NCBI RefSeq assembly: GCF_045788535.1
Contig: NZ_CP074074.1
Span: forward strand, 1,736,001-1,800,000
Origin: Allotamlana fucoidanivorans
GTDB lineage: Bacteria > Bacteroidota > Bacteroidia > Flavobacteriales > Flavobacteriaceae
Direction of reading: 5' to 3'
Length of the DNA: 64,000 nt
Each line of letters begins with the position of its first letter. Positions within the stretch are counted from its first letter, which is position 1. The notes beneath the pieces were generated by a model. It was not told where the DNA came from, did no database searches, and saw nothing but the letters and a program-made list of their open reading frames with translations. Shown here piece by piece: positions 42,112 through 50,915 of this stretch. The position numbers were made by a program, and so were the translations under genes.

Positions 42112-43560
42112 TTAATTGTTTTCTGAATATCCTACAGCTTCACCAATTAGCGTAGCGCTGGTACAATCTATGATTTTTACGTTTACAAAATCCCCCACTT
42201 TATAGTCTCCCTTAGGGAAAACCACTACGGTATTTTGAGTGTTTCTTCCAGACCAATGTGCATCAGATCGTTTTGAAGCTTTTTCAATTAAAACCTCTTC
42301 AATCTTCCCTATATGCTGTTGCGTTCTTAATAAACTGTGCTTTTGTTGCAACGCGATAATTTCATTTAGTCTACGTTTTTTCGTGTCTTCAGGAATATCA
42401 TCTTCCATTTTGCGCTCAGCAAGGGTGCCGGGTCTTTCAGAATAAGCAAACATAAAACCGAAATCATACTTAACATACTCCATCAAACTCAAGGTGTCTT
42501 TGTGATCTTCTTCAGTTTCGGTTGGAAATCCAGCAATCATATCTTGACTGATAGCACAATCTGGAATGAGTCTTTTTATATTGTCAATTAATTCGAAATA
42601 TTCTTCGCGTGTATGTAGCCTATTCATGGCTTTTAGAATGCGGTTGCTTCCGCTCTGTACGGGTAAATGAATATAATTACAAATGTTTTTGTGTTTCGCC
42701 ATAGCTTCAATCACATCTAAGGTAAAATCTTGCGGATTAGAGGTAGAAAATCGAAACCGCATTTTAGGTTGAGCTTTGGCACATAAATCTAACAACATAG
42801 CAAAATTAACCGCTGTAGCTTTTTGTAATTCACTGGCTTTATCAAAATCTTTTTTCAATCCGCCACCATACCATAAATAGCTATCTACGTTTTGGCCGAG
42901 TAGCGTTACTTCTTTAAAACCTTTATTCCAAAGTTCGTTGATTTCTTCAATAATGCTTTGAGGGTCTCTACTGCGTTCTCTACCTCTAGTAAAAGGCACT
43001 ACACAAAATGTACACATGTTATCACAGCCACGTGTTATGGAAACAAAAGCAGAAACGCCATTTGAATTTAATCGTACAGGTGAAATATCACCATAGGTTT
43101 CTTCTTTAGACAGAATTACATTGATGGCTTCGCGCCCTTCATCAACTTCGGCTAAAAGATTTGGTAAGTCTTTATAAGCATCAGGGCCTACAACAAGATC
43201 TACTATTTTCTCTTCTTCTAAAAATTTGTTTTTTAAGCGTTCAGCCATACAACCTAAAACACCCACTTTCATGTTTGGGTTGTGTTCTTGTTTTACGGCA
43301 TTATATTTTTCAAGGCGTTTTCTAACCGTTTGCTCGGCTTTGTCGCGAATAGAGCAGGTGTTTACTAAAACTAAATCGGCCTCCTCTAAACTTTGAGTTG
43401 TGTTAAATCCTTGTTCTGTTAAAATCGAGGCGACAATTTCACTATCGCTAAAATTCATTTGGCAACCGTAGCTTTCTATGAAAAGTTTACGTTTGTTACC
43501 TTCTTTCTGTTCCAGAACTAAAGATTCCCCTTGTTTGCTTTCGTCAATTGTTTTTTCCAT
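42112..43560 (-). CDS. miaB: tRNA-2-methylthio-N6-isopentenyladenosine synthase MiaB
   Basis: 482 residues. The N-terminal methylthiotransferase domain binds one iron-sulfur cluster through Cys33 (SYGCQMNFSDSE), Cys69 (VNTCSIRDKAEQ) and Cys104 (LGCMAERL). The radical SAM cluster is Cys179, Cys183 and Cys186 (GCDNMCTFC). A TRAM domain closes the protein. It adds a methylthio group to A37 of tRNAs reading UNN codons. First gene of the minus-strand unit down to secG, with a good promoter upstream. Confidence 0.97.
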   Translation of the reverse strand: MEKTIDESKQGESLVLEQKEGNKRKLFIESYGCQMNFSDSEIVASILTEQGFNTTQSLEEADLVLVNTCSIRDKAEQTVRKRLEKYNAVKQEHNPNMKVGVLGCMAERLKNKFLEEEKIVDLVVGPDAYKDLPNLLAEVDEGREAINVILSKEETYGDISPVRLNSNGVSAFVSITRGCDNMCTFCVVPFTRGRERSRDPQSIIEEINELWNKGFKEVTLLGQNVDSYLWYGGGLKKDFDKASELQKATAVNFAMLLDLCAKAQPKMRFRFSTSNPQDFTLDVIEAMAKHKNICNYIHLPVQSGSNRILKAMNRLHTREEYFELIDNIKRLIPDCAISQDMIAGFPTETEEDHKDTLSLMEYVKYDFGFMFAYSERPGTLAERKMEDDIPEDTKKRRLNEIIALQQKHSLLRTQQHIGKIEEVLIEKASKRSDAHWSGRNTQNTVVVFPKGDYKVGDFVNVKIIDCTSATLIGEAVGYSENN

Positions 43561-43595
43561 AATCTTTTAGCTATTGCTATCAGTCAATAAGCATG

Positions 43596-43628
43596 CAAAG
43601 ATACAATATATTTGTGTTTTGTGACAAA
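43596..43628 (-). promoter_or_regulatory. Promoter of the miaB operon
   Basis: On the minus strand TTTG (43625-43628) and TATCTTTG (43596-43603) are separated by 21 bases, the same layout as the gldBC promoter. The predicted start lies about 30 bases before miaB. The rest of the 206-base divergent gap (43561-43766) shows no other clear element. Confidence 0.65.
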
Positions 43629-43766
43629 GTGGCAGTTGTTAAATATTTGTAATTTTTTTGATGCTTAAAATCTTTGATGTTATAACATTTTACCGTCTTT
43701 TAGTTGTTGGTATTGTTAAAAAGCATTTACTTTATTCCCAATAATCTTAAAACCAAATAGAAATTT

Positions 43767-44534
43767 ATGAATACGATTGATTCGTTGTATGACAAAATAG
43801 ATAGAGCAAAGGAATTAGATTTCGGGCAAATTTTCGATAGCACATTACAACTGTTCAAAAAGGTTTGGTTAAAAGGATTTTTAGTAGTGTTATTGATTGT
43901 TATGTCTGCCATGGTTATCGCTTTTGCATTTGCTGCAATTGGTCTGGCTTCTACCAATACTTTTGTGACAGACAACGGGTTTAATTTCAATGTGCAGTTT
44001 GATGACTATTTTAAAAATGTACTTTTTAGTGTGCCTCAAAGCATTTTGGTAAGTACTATAACCTTAGCCTTGTTAGGGGCTTTTTATAGGATATGCCAGC
44101 GCGAAGTACAGGGGGAGCAAGGTGTAGATGATTATTTTTATTTTTTTAGAAACGGCTATTTTTCAAAACTTTTAATGCTCGGTATTCTATATACTGGTAT
44201 TTCAACTTTAGCTCAGTTTTTATTTGTGCTTCCTGTTATTTATGTTATGATTCCACTGTCTTATTTTTCTCTGTTTTTTGCTTTTAATCCAGATTTGAGT
44301 GAAACGGAGCTTGTTAAAGCTAGTTTTAAGCTAGGGAATAAAAAGTGGTTTATTTCTTTTGGGACACTATTTGTGGCGGCGTTGCTTGGAATGCTAGGTG
44401 TTTTAGGATGTGGTATTGGTCTTTTGTTTACTATTTCAATAGCATACTTACCATTATTCTTTATTTATAAAGAGGTTGTTGGTTTTGATGAAACGAGTGA
44501 AATAGACCAAATAGGAACTAATACAGATTATTAA
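43767..44534 (+). CDS. Hypothetical integral membrane protein (tandem paralogue 1)
   Basis: 255 residues. A short cytoplasmic N-terminus (KIDRAKELDFGQIFDSTLQLFKKVW) is followed by about five or six membrane spans. In the middle a repeated family motif is seen, YRICQREVQGEQGVDDYFYFFRNGYFSKLL, then AFNPDLSETELVKASFKLGNKKWFISFG near 180-210. The same pattern recurs in the next gene, 22 bases downstream, so the two arose by duplication. No function is recognised. Confidence 0.75.
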   Translation: MNTIDSLYDKIDRAKELDFGQIFDSTLQLFKKVWLKGFLVVLLIVMSAMVIAFAFAAIGLASTNTFVTDNGFNFNVQFDDYFKNVLFSVPQSILVSTITLALLGAFYRICQREVQGEQGVDDYFYFFRNGYFSKLLMLGILYTGISTLAQFLFVLPVIYVMIPLSYFSLFFAFNPDLSETELVKASFKLGNKKWFISFGTLFVAALLGMLGVLGCGIGLLFTISIAYLPLFFIYKEVVGFDETSEIDQIGTNTDY

Positions 44535-44556
44535 ATTATAAACTATAATAATAACT

Positions 44557-45333
44557 ATGATCAACCTAAACCACTTCATCAATAAAATTGAAAATGCCAA
44601 ATCACTAGATTTTGGAGATATTTTTAACCAATCTATAGAACTTTTTAAAAAGGTATGGTTGCAAGGGTTGGTTGTATATTTGCTTAATATGGTATTGATG
44701 CTTCCGTTTATCTTAATAATGTATGTTCCTATGATTGTGTTAGGTGTTTTGGGACAAGAGTCTTTTGATGGAGGCTTGGGGCTTGAAGGTATGGGGATTC
44801 TTGCTATTAGTGCCATGATTGTATTGATTATGGTTATGATTTTAGGGGTAACAACAATTAGTGTAGCACTAAAAGGAGCTTATTATAGAATGTTGAAGCA
44901 TAAAGACCTTGGGTTAGATGCTAGTGATGATTACTTCTTTTTTCTAAAATCAAAATACTTAAAAAAGACATTTATGCTCAGTTTGTCCATAATAGGCATG
45001 ATGATTTTGGGGTATGCCTTATGTGTGTTACCTGTGTTTTATCTAATGGTGCCGTTATATTATATGGTGATTACTTATGCTATGAATCCAGATTTGTCAA
45101 ATTCAGATATTATAAAGATTGGGTTTAAACTTGGAAATAAAAAGTGGTTTTTAAGTTTCGGATTGATAATTGTTGCAGGAATTTTGGCAGGTCTTGTGGG
45201 TGTTTTAATGTGTTTTATCGGTATTTATGTAACGCAACAATTCTCTGATATTCCAGCATACTATGTTTACAAATCGGTAGTAGGATTGAAAGAACAAGAT
45301 GCGATTGATGAAATAGGAACGCCAATAGAGTGA
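44557..45333 (+). CDS. Hypothetical integral membrane protein (tandem paralogue 2)
   Basis: 258 residues, same plan as the gene before it: KIENAKSLDFGDIFNQSIELFKKVW, several membrane spans, YRMLKHKDLGLDASDDYFFFLKSKYLKK, and AMNPDLSNSDIIKIGFKLGNKKWFLSFG. Identity with the first copy is highest around GNKKWF and the DYF segment. Both end in a similar acidic tail (DEIGTPIE versus DQIGTNTDY). The pair probably forms one operon ended by the hairpin at 45351-45387. Function unknown. Confidence 0.75.
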   Translation: MINLNHFINKIENAKSLDFGDIFNQSIELFKKVWLQGLVVYLLNMVLMLPFILIMYVPMIVLGVLGQESFDGGLGLEGMGILAISAMIVLIMVMILGVTTISVALKGAYYRMLKHKDLGLDASDDYFFFLKSKYLKKTFMLSLSIIGMMILGYALCVLPVFYLMVPLYYMVITYAMNPDLSNSDIIKIGFKLGNKKWFLSFGLIIVAGILAGLVGVLMCFIGIYVTQQFSDIPAYYVYKSVVGLKEQDAIDEIGTPIE

Positions 45334-45350
45334 TTTTTCATATTCATGAT

Positions 45351-45387
45351 AAAAAACCTGTTTTTGCGATGTAAAAACAGGTTTTTT
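45351..45387 (+). terminator. Terminator after the membrane-protein pair
   Basis: A 15-bp perfect stem (45351-45365 with 45373-45387) with a 7-base loop, A-run before and T-run after. It isolates the pair from topA. Confidence 0.9.
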
Positions 45388-45443
45388 AATTTAAAAATAT
45401 GATAGATACTGTATAAAAAGTTACAGATATACTTTTTTTCATA

Positions 45444-45451
45444 TACATTTG
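45444..45451 (+). promoter_or_regulatory. Candidate -7 element of topA
   Basis: TACATTTG matches TAnnTTTG and lies 20 bases before the topA ATG. No clean -33 TTTG is seen; TTAC lies 19 bases upstream. Confidence 0.55.
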
Positions 45452-45470
45452 TACCTTCAAAAAGTGAAGT

Positions 45471-47978
45471 ATGGCGAAGAATTTAGTGATAGTAGAGTCA
45501 CCCGCAAAAGCAAAAACCATTGAAAAATTTTTAGGAAAAGACTTTAAAGTAGAGTCTAGTTTTGGGCACATTTCAGATTTGCCTTCTAAAGAATTAGGGG
45601 TTAATGTTGATGGTGATTTTAAACCCAAATATGAAGTTTCTAAAGATAAAAAAGCAGTTGTTAAAAAATTAAAAGACCTTGCTAAAAAAGCAGAAACCGT
45701 TTGGTTAGCAAGTGATGAAGACCGAGAGGGAGAAGCTATTGCTTGGCATTTGGCTGAGACTTTAAAATTGGACAAAGAAAAAACAAAGCGTATTGTTTTT
45801 CATGAAATTACTAAATCAGCCATTCAAAAAGCAATTGAGAATCCTAGAGGTATTGATTATGATTTAGTAGATGCACAACAAGCCCGACGTGTTTTAGATA
45901 GAATTGTGGGGTATGAGTTGTCTCCTGTGCTTTGGCGTAAAGTTAAAGGTGGTTTGTCAGCAGGGCGTGTGCAATCTGTTTCGGTGCGTTTAATTGTTGA
46001 GAAAGAACGGGAAATTGAAAATTTTAAACCCGTTGCCTCATATAGAATCGATGCAGAGTTTTCAAATGAAGACGGGCAAACGTTTAAAGCGAAGCTTCCA
46101 AAGAATTTTTCCTCAAAAGAAGAAGCTTTAAAATTTTTAGAGCAGAATGCTACAGCAGGATTTAAGGTAGCTGATTTACAAAAAAAACCAGCAAAAAAAT
46201 CACCTGCAGCGCCATTTACTACCTCAACATTACAGCAAGAAGCTTCTCGTAAATTGTATTTTTCAGTAGGTAAAACTATGACTTTAGCGCAACGCTTGTA
46301 TGAGGAAGGGTTAATTACGTACATGAGAACAGATAGTGTTAACTTATCGGATGAAGCAAGGAAAGGAGCTGAAGAAGAAATTAAGAACGCTTATGGAGCC
46401 AAATATAGTAAACCAAGGAACTATACAGGTAAAGCAAAGGGAGCTCAAGAGGCGCATGAGGCTATAAGACCAACCAGTTTTGCTACACATAGCGTTAATA
46501 TAGATAGAGATCAAGCACGACTGTATGAGTTAATATGGAAACGAGCTATTGCATCTCAAATGAGCGAGGCCGAGCTAGAGCGTACTAACGTTAAAATTAG
46601 TGCCTCAACACACAGAGAAACCTTTACAGCAAATGGAGAGGTTATCACGTTTGATGGCTTTTTAAAGGTGTATTTAGAAGGTACTGATGATGAAGATACA
46701 GAACAGGATGGTGTCTTGCCAGCTATGAAAACCAATGAAACTTTATTAAATAATTACATTACGGCAACAGAACGTTATACGCGTCCACCAGCAAGATATA
46801 CAGAGGCGTCTTTAGTTAAAAAATTAGAAGAATTGGGTATTGGACGTCCATCAACATATGCTCCAACCATTTCAACTATACAGGCAAGAAATTATATTGA
46901 AAAAGGTACTGTAGAAGGGGTAGAGCGTAGTTACACACAGCTAACGTTAAGCAATGGCGCTGTAAAAGATAAAACCTTAACTGAAAAAGTAGGTTCAGAT
47001 AAAGGAAAGTTGGTGCCTACCGATATAGGAATGATTGTAACCGATTTTTTAGTAAATCATTTTGATGCTATTCTTGACTATAACTTTACCGCCAAAGTAG
47101 AAGCTGATTTTGATGAAATTGCGGAAGGTAATGAAGATTGGACTGAAATGATGAAATCTTTTTATAAAGAGTTTCATCCTGTTGTTGAAGATGTAAAGGA
47201 AAATGCAGATAGAGAGTCTGGAGAGCGTATTTTAGGAACAGATCCTAAAACGGGGAAGCAGGTGAGCGTACGTTTAGGGCGTTTTGGGCCAATGGTTCAA
47301 ATAGGTACGGTTGATGATGAAGAAAAACCGCAATTTGCCAGTTTAAGTCCAGACCAACAATTAAATACAATTACCTATGAAGAGGCTATGGACTTGTTTC
47401 AGTTGCCAAAAACGTTAGGTAAATATGAGGGCGAAGAAGTTCAAGTTAATAATGGCCGTTTTGGTCCTTATGTAAAATTTGGTGATGCTTTTGTATCGCT
47501 TGCAAAAGGAACTGACCCTTTGAGTGTAGATTTAGATGACGCTATTGTTTTAATAAAAGAGAAGCAAAAGGCAGATGCTCCTATATATATATACAAAGAT
47601 TTACCTGTTCAAAAGGGGAAAGGTAGATTTGGCCCTTATATAAAATGGAACAATATGTTCATTAATGTCAATAAAAAATACGACTGGGATAATCTATCAG
47701 ATGAAGATATTGTTGAACTGATTGAAACCAAGATTCAAAAAGAAATTGATAAGGTAGTTCATAGTTGGGAAGCCGAAGGTATAAGGGTTGAAAAAGCACG
47801 TTGGGGAAGACATCATGTGATACAAGGAAAAGTAAAAGTTGAATTGGCAAAAACTGTTGATGTTTCTGAAATGACTTTAGATGAAGCAAAAGCTATTATA
47901 GAAGCCAATGCACCTAAGAAAAAGCCAACAAAACGAAAAACGACAGCCAAAAAGAAAACAACGGCTAAGAAGAAATGA
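45471..47978 (+). CDS. topA: DNA topoisomerase I, without cysteine or zinc ribbons
   Basis: 835 residues. TOPRIM domain at about 3-115 (VIVESPAKAKTIEKFLG, SDEDREGEAIAWHL). The type IA core has the catalytic Tyr284 in ITYMRTDSVNLS. The C-terminal part carries repeated GRFGPYV/GRFGPYIKW motifs in place of the zinc ribbons of E. coli TopA, and ends in a Lys/Thr-rich tail. I read no cysteine in the whole protein. It relaxes negative supercoils. It appears monocistronic. Confidence 0.97.
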   Translation: MAKNLVIVESPAKAKTIEKFLGKDFKVESSFGHISDLPSKELGVNVDGDFKPKYEVSKDKKAVVKKLKDLAKKAETVWLASDEDREGEAIAWHLAETLKLDKEKTKRIVFHEITKSAIQKAIENPRGIDYDLVDAQQARRVLDRIVGYELSPVLWRKVKGGLSAGRVQSVSVRLIVEKEREIENFKPVASYRIDAEFSNEDGQTFKAKLPKNFSSKEEALKFLEQNATAGFKVADLQKKPAKKSPAAPFTTSTLQQEASRKLYFSVGKTMTLAQRLYEEGLITYMRTDSVNLSDEARKGAEEEIKNAYGAKYSKPRNYTGKAKGAQEAHEAIRPTSFATHSVNIDRDQARLYELIWKRAIASQMSEAELERTNVKISASTHRETFTANGEVITFDGFLKVYLEGTDDEDTEQDGVLPAMKTNETLLNNYITATERYTRPPARYTEASLVKKLEELGIGRPSTYAPTISTIQARNYIEKGTVEGVERSYTQLTLSNGAVKDKTLTEKVGSDKGKLVPTDIGMIVTDFLVNHFDAILDYNFTAKVEADFDEIAEGNEDWTEMMKSFYKEFHPVVEDVKENADRESGERILGTDPKTGKQVSVRLGRFGPMVQIGTVDDEEKPQFASLSPDQQLNTITYEEAMDLFQLPKTLGKYEGEEVQVNNGRFGPYVKFGDAFVSLAKGTDPLSVDLDDAIVLIKEKQKADAPIYIYKDLPVQKGKGRFGPYIKWNNMFINVNKKYDWDNLSDEDIVELIETKIQKEIDKVVHSWEAEGIRVEKARWGRHHVIQGKVKVELAKTVDVSEMTLDEAKAIIEANAPKKKPTKRKTTAKKKTTAKKK

Positions 47979-48091
47979 TGTGAAGTATTATATGAGTTAT
48001 TTGGTTTGATATTCAGATAATTGTGTAATTACTAATTATTCTACATTATTTTTATGTAAACTGAATGAGAAAAATCATAAATTCTTTTAAT

Positions 48092-48127
48092 ATTTGTGGG
48101 AATCGATAAAAAACGATTCCCACAAAT
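48092..48127 (+). promoter_or_regulatory. Perfect 14-bp inverted repeat just upstream of the ureohydrolase-like gene
   Basis: ATTTGTGGGAATCG (48092-48105) and its exact complement (48114-48127) flank an 8-base AT loop, ending 14 bases before the ATG. It is 114 bases after topA and is followed only by a weak T-run. The left arm overlaps a near -7 sequence (AATATTTG at 48089-48096). It could be the topA terminator, an operator or a leader hairpin. Confidence 0.5.
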
Positions 48128-48141
48128 AGTTTTAAGGCCAT

Positions 48142-49308
48142 ATGAATTTTAATTTCTTATCTCCAGTTTCAGATTTAGTACTTGCTCATAATGAACTGCT
48201 TTCGCCTCATGCTTTAGGAAGAAAGTTGAAAATTCACTCTGCTCAACAGGGTATTCCCGATTTAGAAGGTGTAGCAATAGCTATCATTGGTGTGCTTGAA
48301 AACAGAAATGATATCAACTATATAGGGGAAGAGTTTCAGTTAAATGAAATTAGGAAGTCTTTTTATAGTCTATTTCCAGGGAGTTGGAATACCTTAATAG
48401 CCGATTTGGGCGATATCAATAGGGGAGAAACCGTTGAAGACACCTATTTTGCTTTAAAAGAATCTATTAGTATTCTGGTAGGAAAGAAAATTATACCAGT
48501 AGTTATAGGAGGTTCTCAAGATTTAACATATGCTAATTACAGAGCTTATGATACGCTTATTCCTATGGTTAATATTGTAAATGTTGATGCGCAGTTCAAT
48601 CTGGGAGATTCTACAAAACCAATCAAGAATAATAGTTTTGTGGGAAAAATAATCCTTGACGAGCCTTATAACTTATTCAACTATGCTACTATTGGGTATC
48701 AAACCTACTTTAATTCTCAAGAGGAAAAAGATTTAATGGATAGTTTGTATTTTGAATCCTATAGGTTAGGTGAAATATCAAGTGATATTACTTTGGCAGA
48801 GCCTGTACTGCGAGACGCAAATATTGTTAGCATAGATTTGAATGCTGTTAAAGGCTCTGAGCTAAGCCTGCATCAGCGATATTCACCCAATGGTCTGGAT
48901 GGTAAAGAAATTTGTGCCATAGCCAGATATGCTGGTATAAGTAATAAGGTGTCTTCTTTTGGAATTTATGAGTATAAGCCTTCTAAAGATGATGAGATGA
49001 CCTCCATGTTGATGGCTCAGATGATCTGGTATTTTGTAGAGGGCGTTAATTTTAGAGTGACTGACGATGATTTCTCTGATGAAAACAGTTATCAGAAGTT
49101 TATAACGTTGGTGGATGATGAAGAACTGATTTTTTATAAAAGTAACAAAACAGGCCGATGGTGGATTGAAATCCCTTTTTTGGCTGAAGTCAATAATAAA
49201 TTGAAAAGACATACGTTATTACCTTGCATGCATCAAGATTATCTAGATGCCTGTAACAATAAGGTGCCAGAGCGCTGGTATAAAGCCTTTCAGAAGAATT
49301 GTGTTTGA
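48142..49308 (+). CDS. Ureohydrolase (arginase/formimidoylglutamase) fold protein lacking most metal ligands
   Basis: 388 residues with the arginase-family layout, but the manganese motifs are altered. GGSQD (123-127) has Gln126 where His is usual. DAQFN (149-153) keeps Asp149 but has Gln151 and Asn153. SIDLN (230-234) keeps Asp232 but has Asn234. Four of the six usual ligands are thus replaced, so hydrolysis of a guanidino or formimino group is doubtful. Such genes are often annotated as formimidoylglutamase. It lies between topA and gldK, suggesting a link to the motility/secretion locus, which is inference. Confidence 0.8.
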   Translation: MNFNFLSPVSDLVLAHNELLSPHALGRKLKIHSAQQGIPDLEGVAIAIIGVLENRNDINYIGEEFQLNEIRKSFYSLFPGSWNTLIADLGDINRGETVEDTYFALKESISILVGKKIIPVVIGGSQDLTYANYRAYDTLIPMVNIVNVDAQFNLGDSTKPIKNNSFVGKIILDEPYNLFNYATIGYQTYFNSQEEKDLMDSLYFESYRLGEISSDITLAEPVLRDANIVSIDLNAVKGSELSLHQRYSPNGLDGKEICAIARYAGISNKVSSFGIYEYKPSKDDEMTSMLMAQMIWYFVEGVNFRVTDDDFSDENSYQKFITLVDDEELIFYKSNKTGRWWIEIPFLAEVNNKLKRHTLLPCMHQDYLDACNNKVPERWYKAFQKNCV

Positions 49309-49340
49309 AAGGGGAATACTGGTTAAACTGTTAATTTCAT

Positions 49341-49382
49341 CGGTGAAATGACATTTTTTTACGATGAAACGACATTTTTTTA
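49341..49382 (+). repeat. Tandem 21-bp direct repeat upstream of gldK
   Basis: Two abutting 21-base copies (49341-49361 and 49362-49382) share 19 of 21 positions. Each contains GTGAAATGACAT or ATGAAACGACAT and then seven T. The array ends 9 bases before the -33 TTG of the gldK promoter. A short inverted repeat (ATTTCA, TCGG, TGAAAT) overlaps the first copy. Confidence 0.8.
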
Positions 49383-49391
49383 GATAAAAAG

Positions 49392-49422
49392 TTGTTTTTT
49401 CGAAAATATATAAATATGTTTA
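49392..49422 (+). promoter_or_regulatory. Probable promoter of gldKLMN
   Basis: TTG at 49392-49394 and TATGTTTA at 49415-49422 (one base from TAnnTTTG) are separated by 20 bases. The predicted leader is about 45 bases long before the gldK ATG at 49472. The tandem 21-bp repeat lies directly upstream. Confidence 0.55.
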
Positions 49423-49471
49423 CGCTCTCGAAAATCAAGCTAAATAATTTAACCTCGAGTTTACTATAGAT

Positions 49472-50833
49472 ATGAAGAAGCTTTTATTATTAACCGGAGT
49501 ATTAGTAATTCTTGCCAGCTGTGGCTCTAAAGATAGAGGCGAGCTGGTAGGTGTCAAAGGGAAAAAATGGCATCCAGAAAAACCTTATGGTATGGAACTT
49601 ATTCCTGGAGGAGCATTTATAATGGGTAAGGCAGACGATGATCTGGCTGGCGTTCAAGATGCTCCTGCAAAAACAGTAACTGTTAGAGCCTTTTACATGG
49701 ACGCAACAGAAATCACCAATAGCGAATATCGCCAATTTGTGAATTGGGTAAGAGATTCAATTGTAAGAATGAAACTCGCGGTACTAGCTGATGAGGTTGG
49801 TATGACTCCTGAGGATGGAGGTATTGGAGAGTATGCATTTAAAGATGCAGATACAGCCAATATGTCTGTTTATGAGAAGTATATGTTTGAAAACTATACT
49901 GGCTTAGGTCCAACAGGGTACGAAGGAAGAAAAATAAACAAAGATGTAGATCTAGTTTTTGATACTTCAGAATATCCAGATGAATATTATACTGAAGTTA
50001 TGGATACTATGTATTTACCGCTTGAAGAATCTTATAACGGACAGCGTACTTGGGATGTGACTAAATTCAAGTTTCAATACAGTCATATGGATATTCAAGA
50101 AGCCGCTAGAAGTAGAGGTGTTAAGCGTAAAGACGTTATTATAAAGGAAGAAATTGAAGTGTATCCAGATACTACTGTTTGGATTAGAGATTTCGCCTAT
50201 TCTTATAATGAGCCTATGCATAATGATTATTTCTGGCATGATGCCTATAGTGATTATCCTGTAGTTGGTGTTACTTGGAAACAAGCTAAAGCATTTTGTG
50301 AGTGGCGAACTATTAATAAGAATAGCTATTTAAAATCAAAAAAAGGTACATCACCTGTTAATACATTCAGGTTACCTTCTGAAGCAGAATGGGAGTATGC
50401 CGCAAGAGGCGGTTTACAAGCTGCTACTTATCCTTGGGGAGGGCCTTATACAAAGAGCGATAGAGGGTGTTTTATGGCAAACTTTAAACCTGTAAGAGGG
50501 GATTACGCAGCAGACCAAGCACTTTACACCGTTGAAGCGAAGTCTTACGAGCCAAATGATTATAATCTATATAATATGGCTGGTAATGTGGCCGAATGGG
50601 TAAATGCATCCTATGATCCATCATCTTATGAGTACACCTCTACCATTAACCCGAGTGTTAATGATAATGATAATCAACGTAAGATTGTAAGAGGAGGATC
50701 TTGGAAAGACGTAGCATACTTTTTACAAGTAAGTTCAAGAGATTACGAATATGCTGATTCAGCAAGAAGTTACATTGGTTTCAGAACCGTTCAAGATTAC
50801 ATGGGGACAAAAGTAACCAAGAGCGGAAACTAA
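49472..50833 (+). CDS. gldK: T9SS outer-membrane ring lipoprotein GldK
   Basis: 453 residues with a lipoprotein signal (Cys17, VILASCGSKDRG) and a formylglycine-generating-enzyme-like domain. The domain shows MELIPGGAFIMGKADDD, FYMDATEITNSEYRQF, LPSEAEWEYAARGG and YNMAGNVAEWVNASYD, then RKIVRGGSWKDVAYF. Both catalytic cysteines of true FGE enzymes are absent after RGGSW, so it is structural. With GldN it builds the periplasmic/outer-membrane ring of the type IX secretion system. First gene of gldKLMN. Confidence 0.97.
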   Translation: MKKLLLLTGVLVILASCGSKDRGELVGVKGKKWHPEKPYGMELIPGGAFIMGKADDDLAGVQDAPAKTVTVRAFYMDATEITNSEYRQFVNWVRDSIVRMKLAVLADEVGMTPEDGGIGEYAFKDADTANMSVYEKYMFENYTGLGPTGYEGRKINKDVDLVFDTSEYPDEYYTEVMDTMYLPLEESYNGQRTWDVTKFKFQYSHMDIQEAARSRGVKRKDVIIKEEIEVYPDTTVWIRDFAYSYNEPMHNDYFWHDAYSDYPVVGVTWKQAKAFCEWRTINKNSYLKSKKGTSPVNTFRLPSEAEWEYAARGGLQAATYPWGGPYTKSDRGCFMANFKPVRGDYAADQALYTVEAKSYEPNDYNLYNMAGNVAEWVNASYDPSSYEYTSTINPSVNDNDNQRKIVRGGSWKDVAYFLQVSSRDYEYADSARSYIGFRTVQDYMGTKVTKSGN

Positions 50834-50915
50834 TTTGTGTTAAATCAAATCAATTATAAACTATTAATTAACCTACTTAAGTATTAACCTACTTAACATT
50901 TTAAAACCGAAAATT

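Noticed and set aside
49341..49382. The tandem 21-bp repeat as a CRISPR fragment
   Set aside because: Only two abutting copies with no spacers, and no cas genes nearby.
49472..50833. GldK as a working formylglycine-generating enzyme that would mature the nearby sulfatase
   Set aside because: After RGGSW the two catalytic cysteines of true enzymes are absent, the protein is a lipoprotein in the T9SS operon, and the sulfatase gene is dead.
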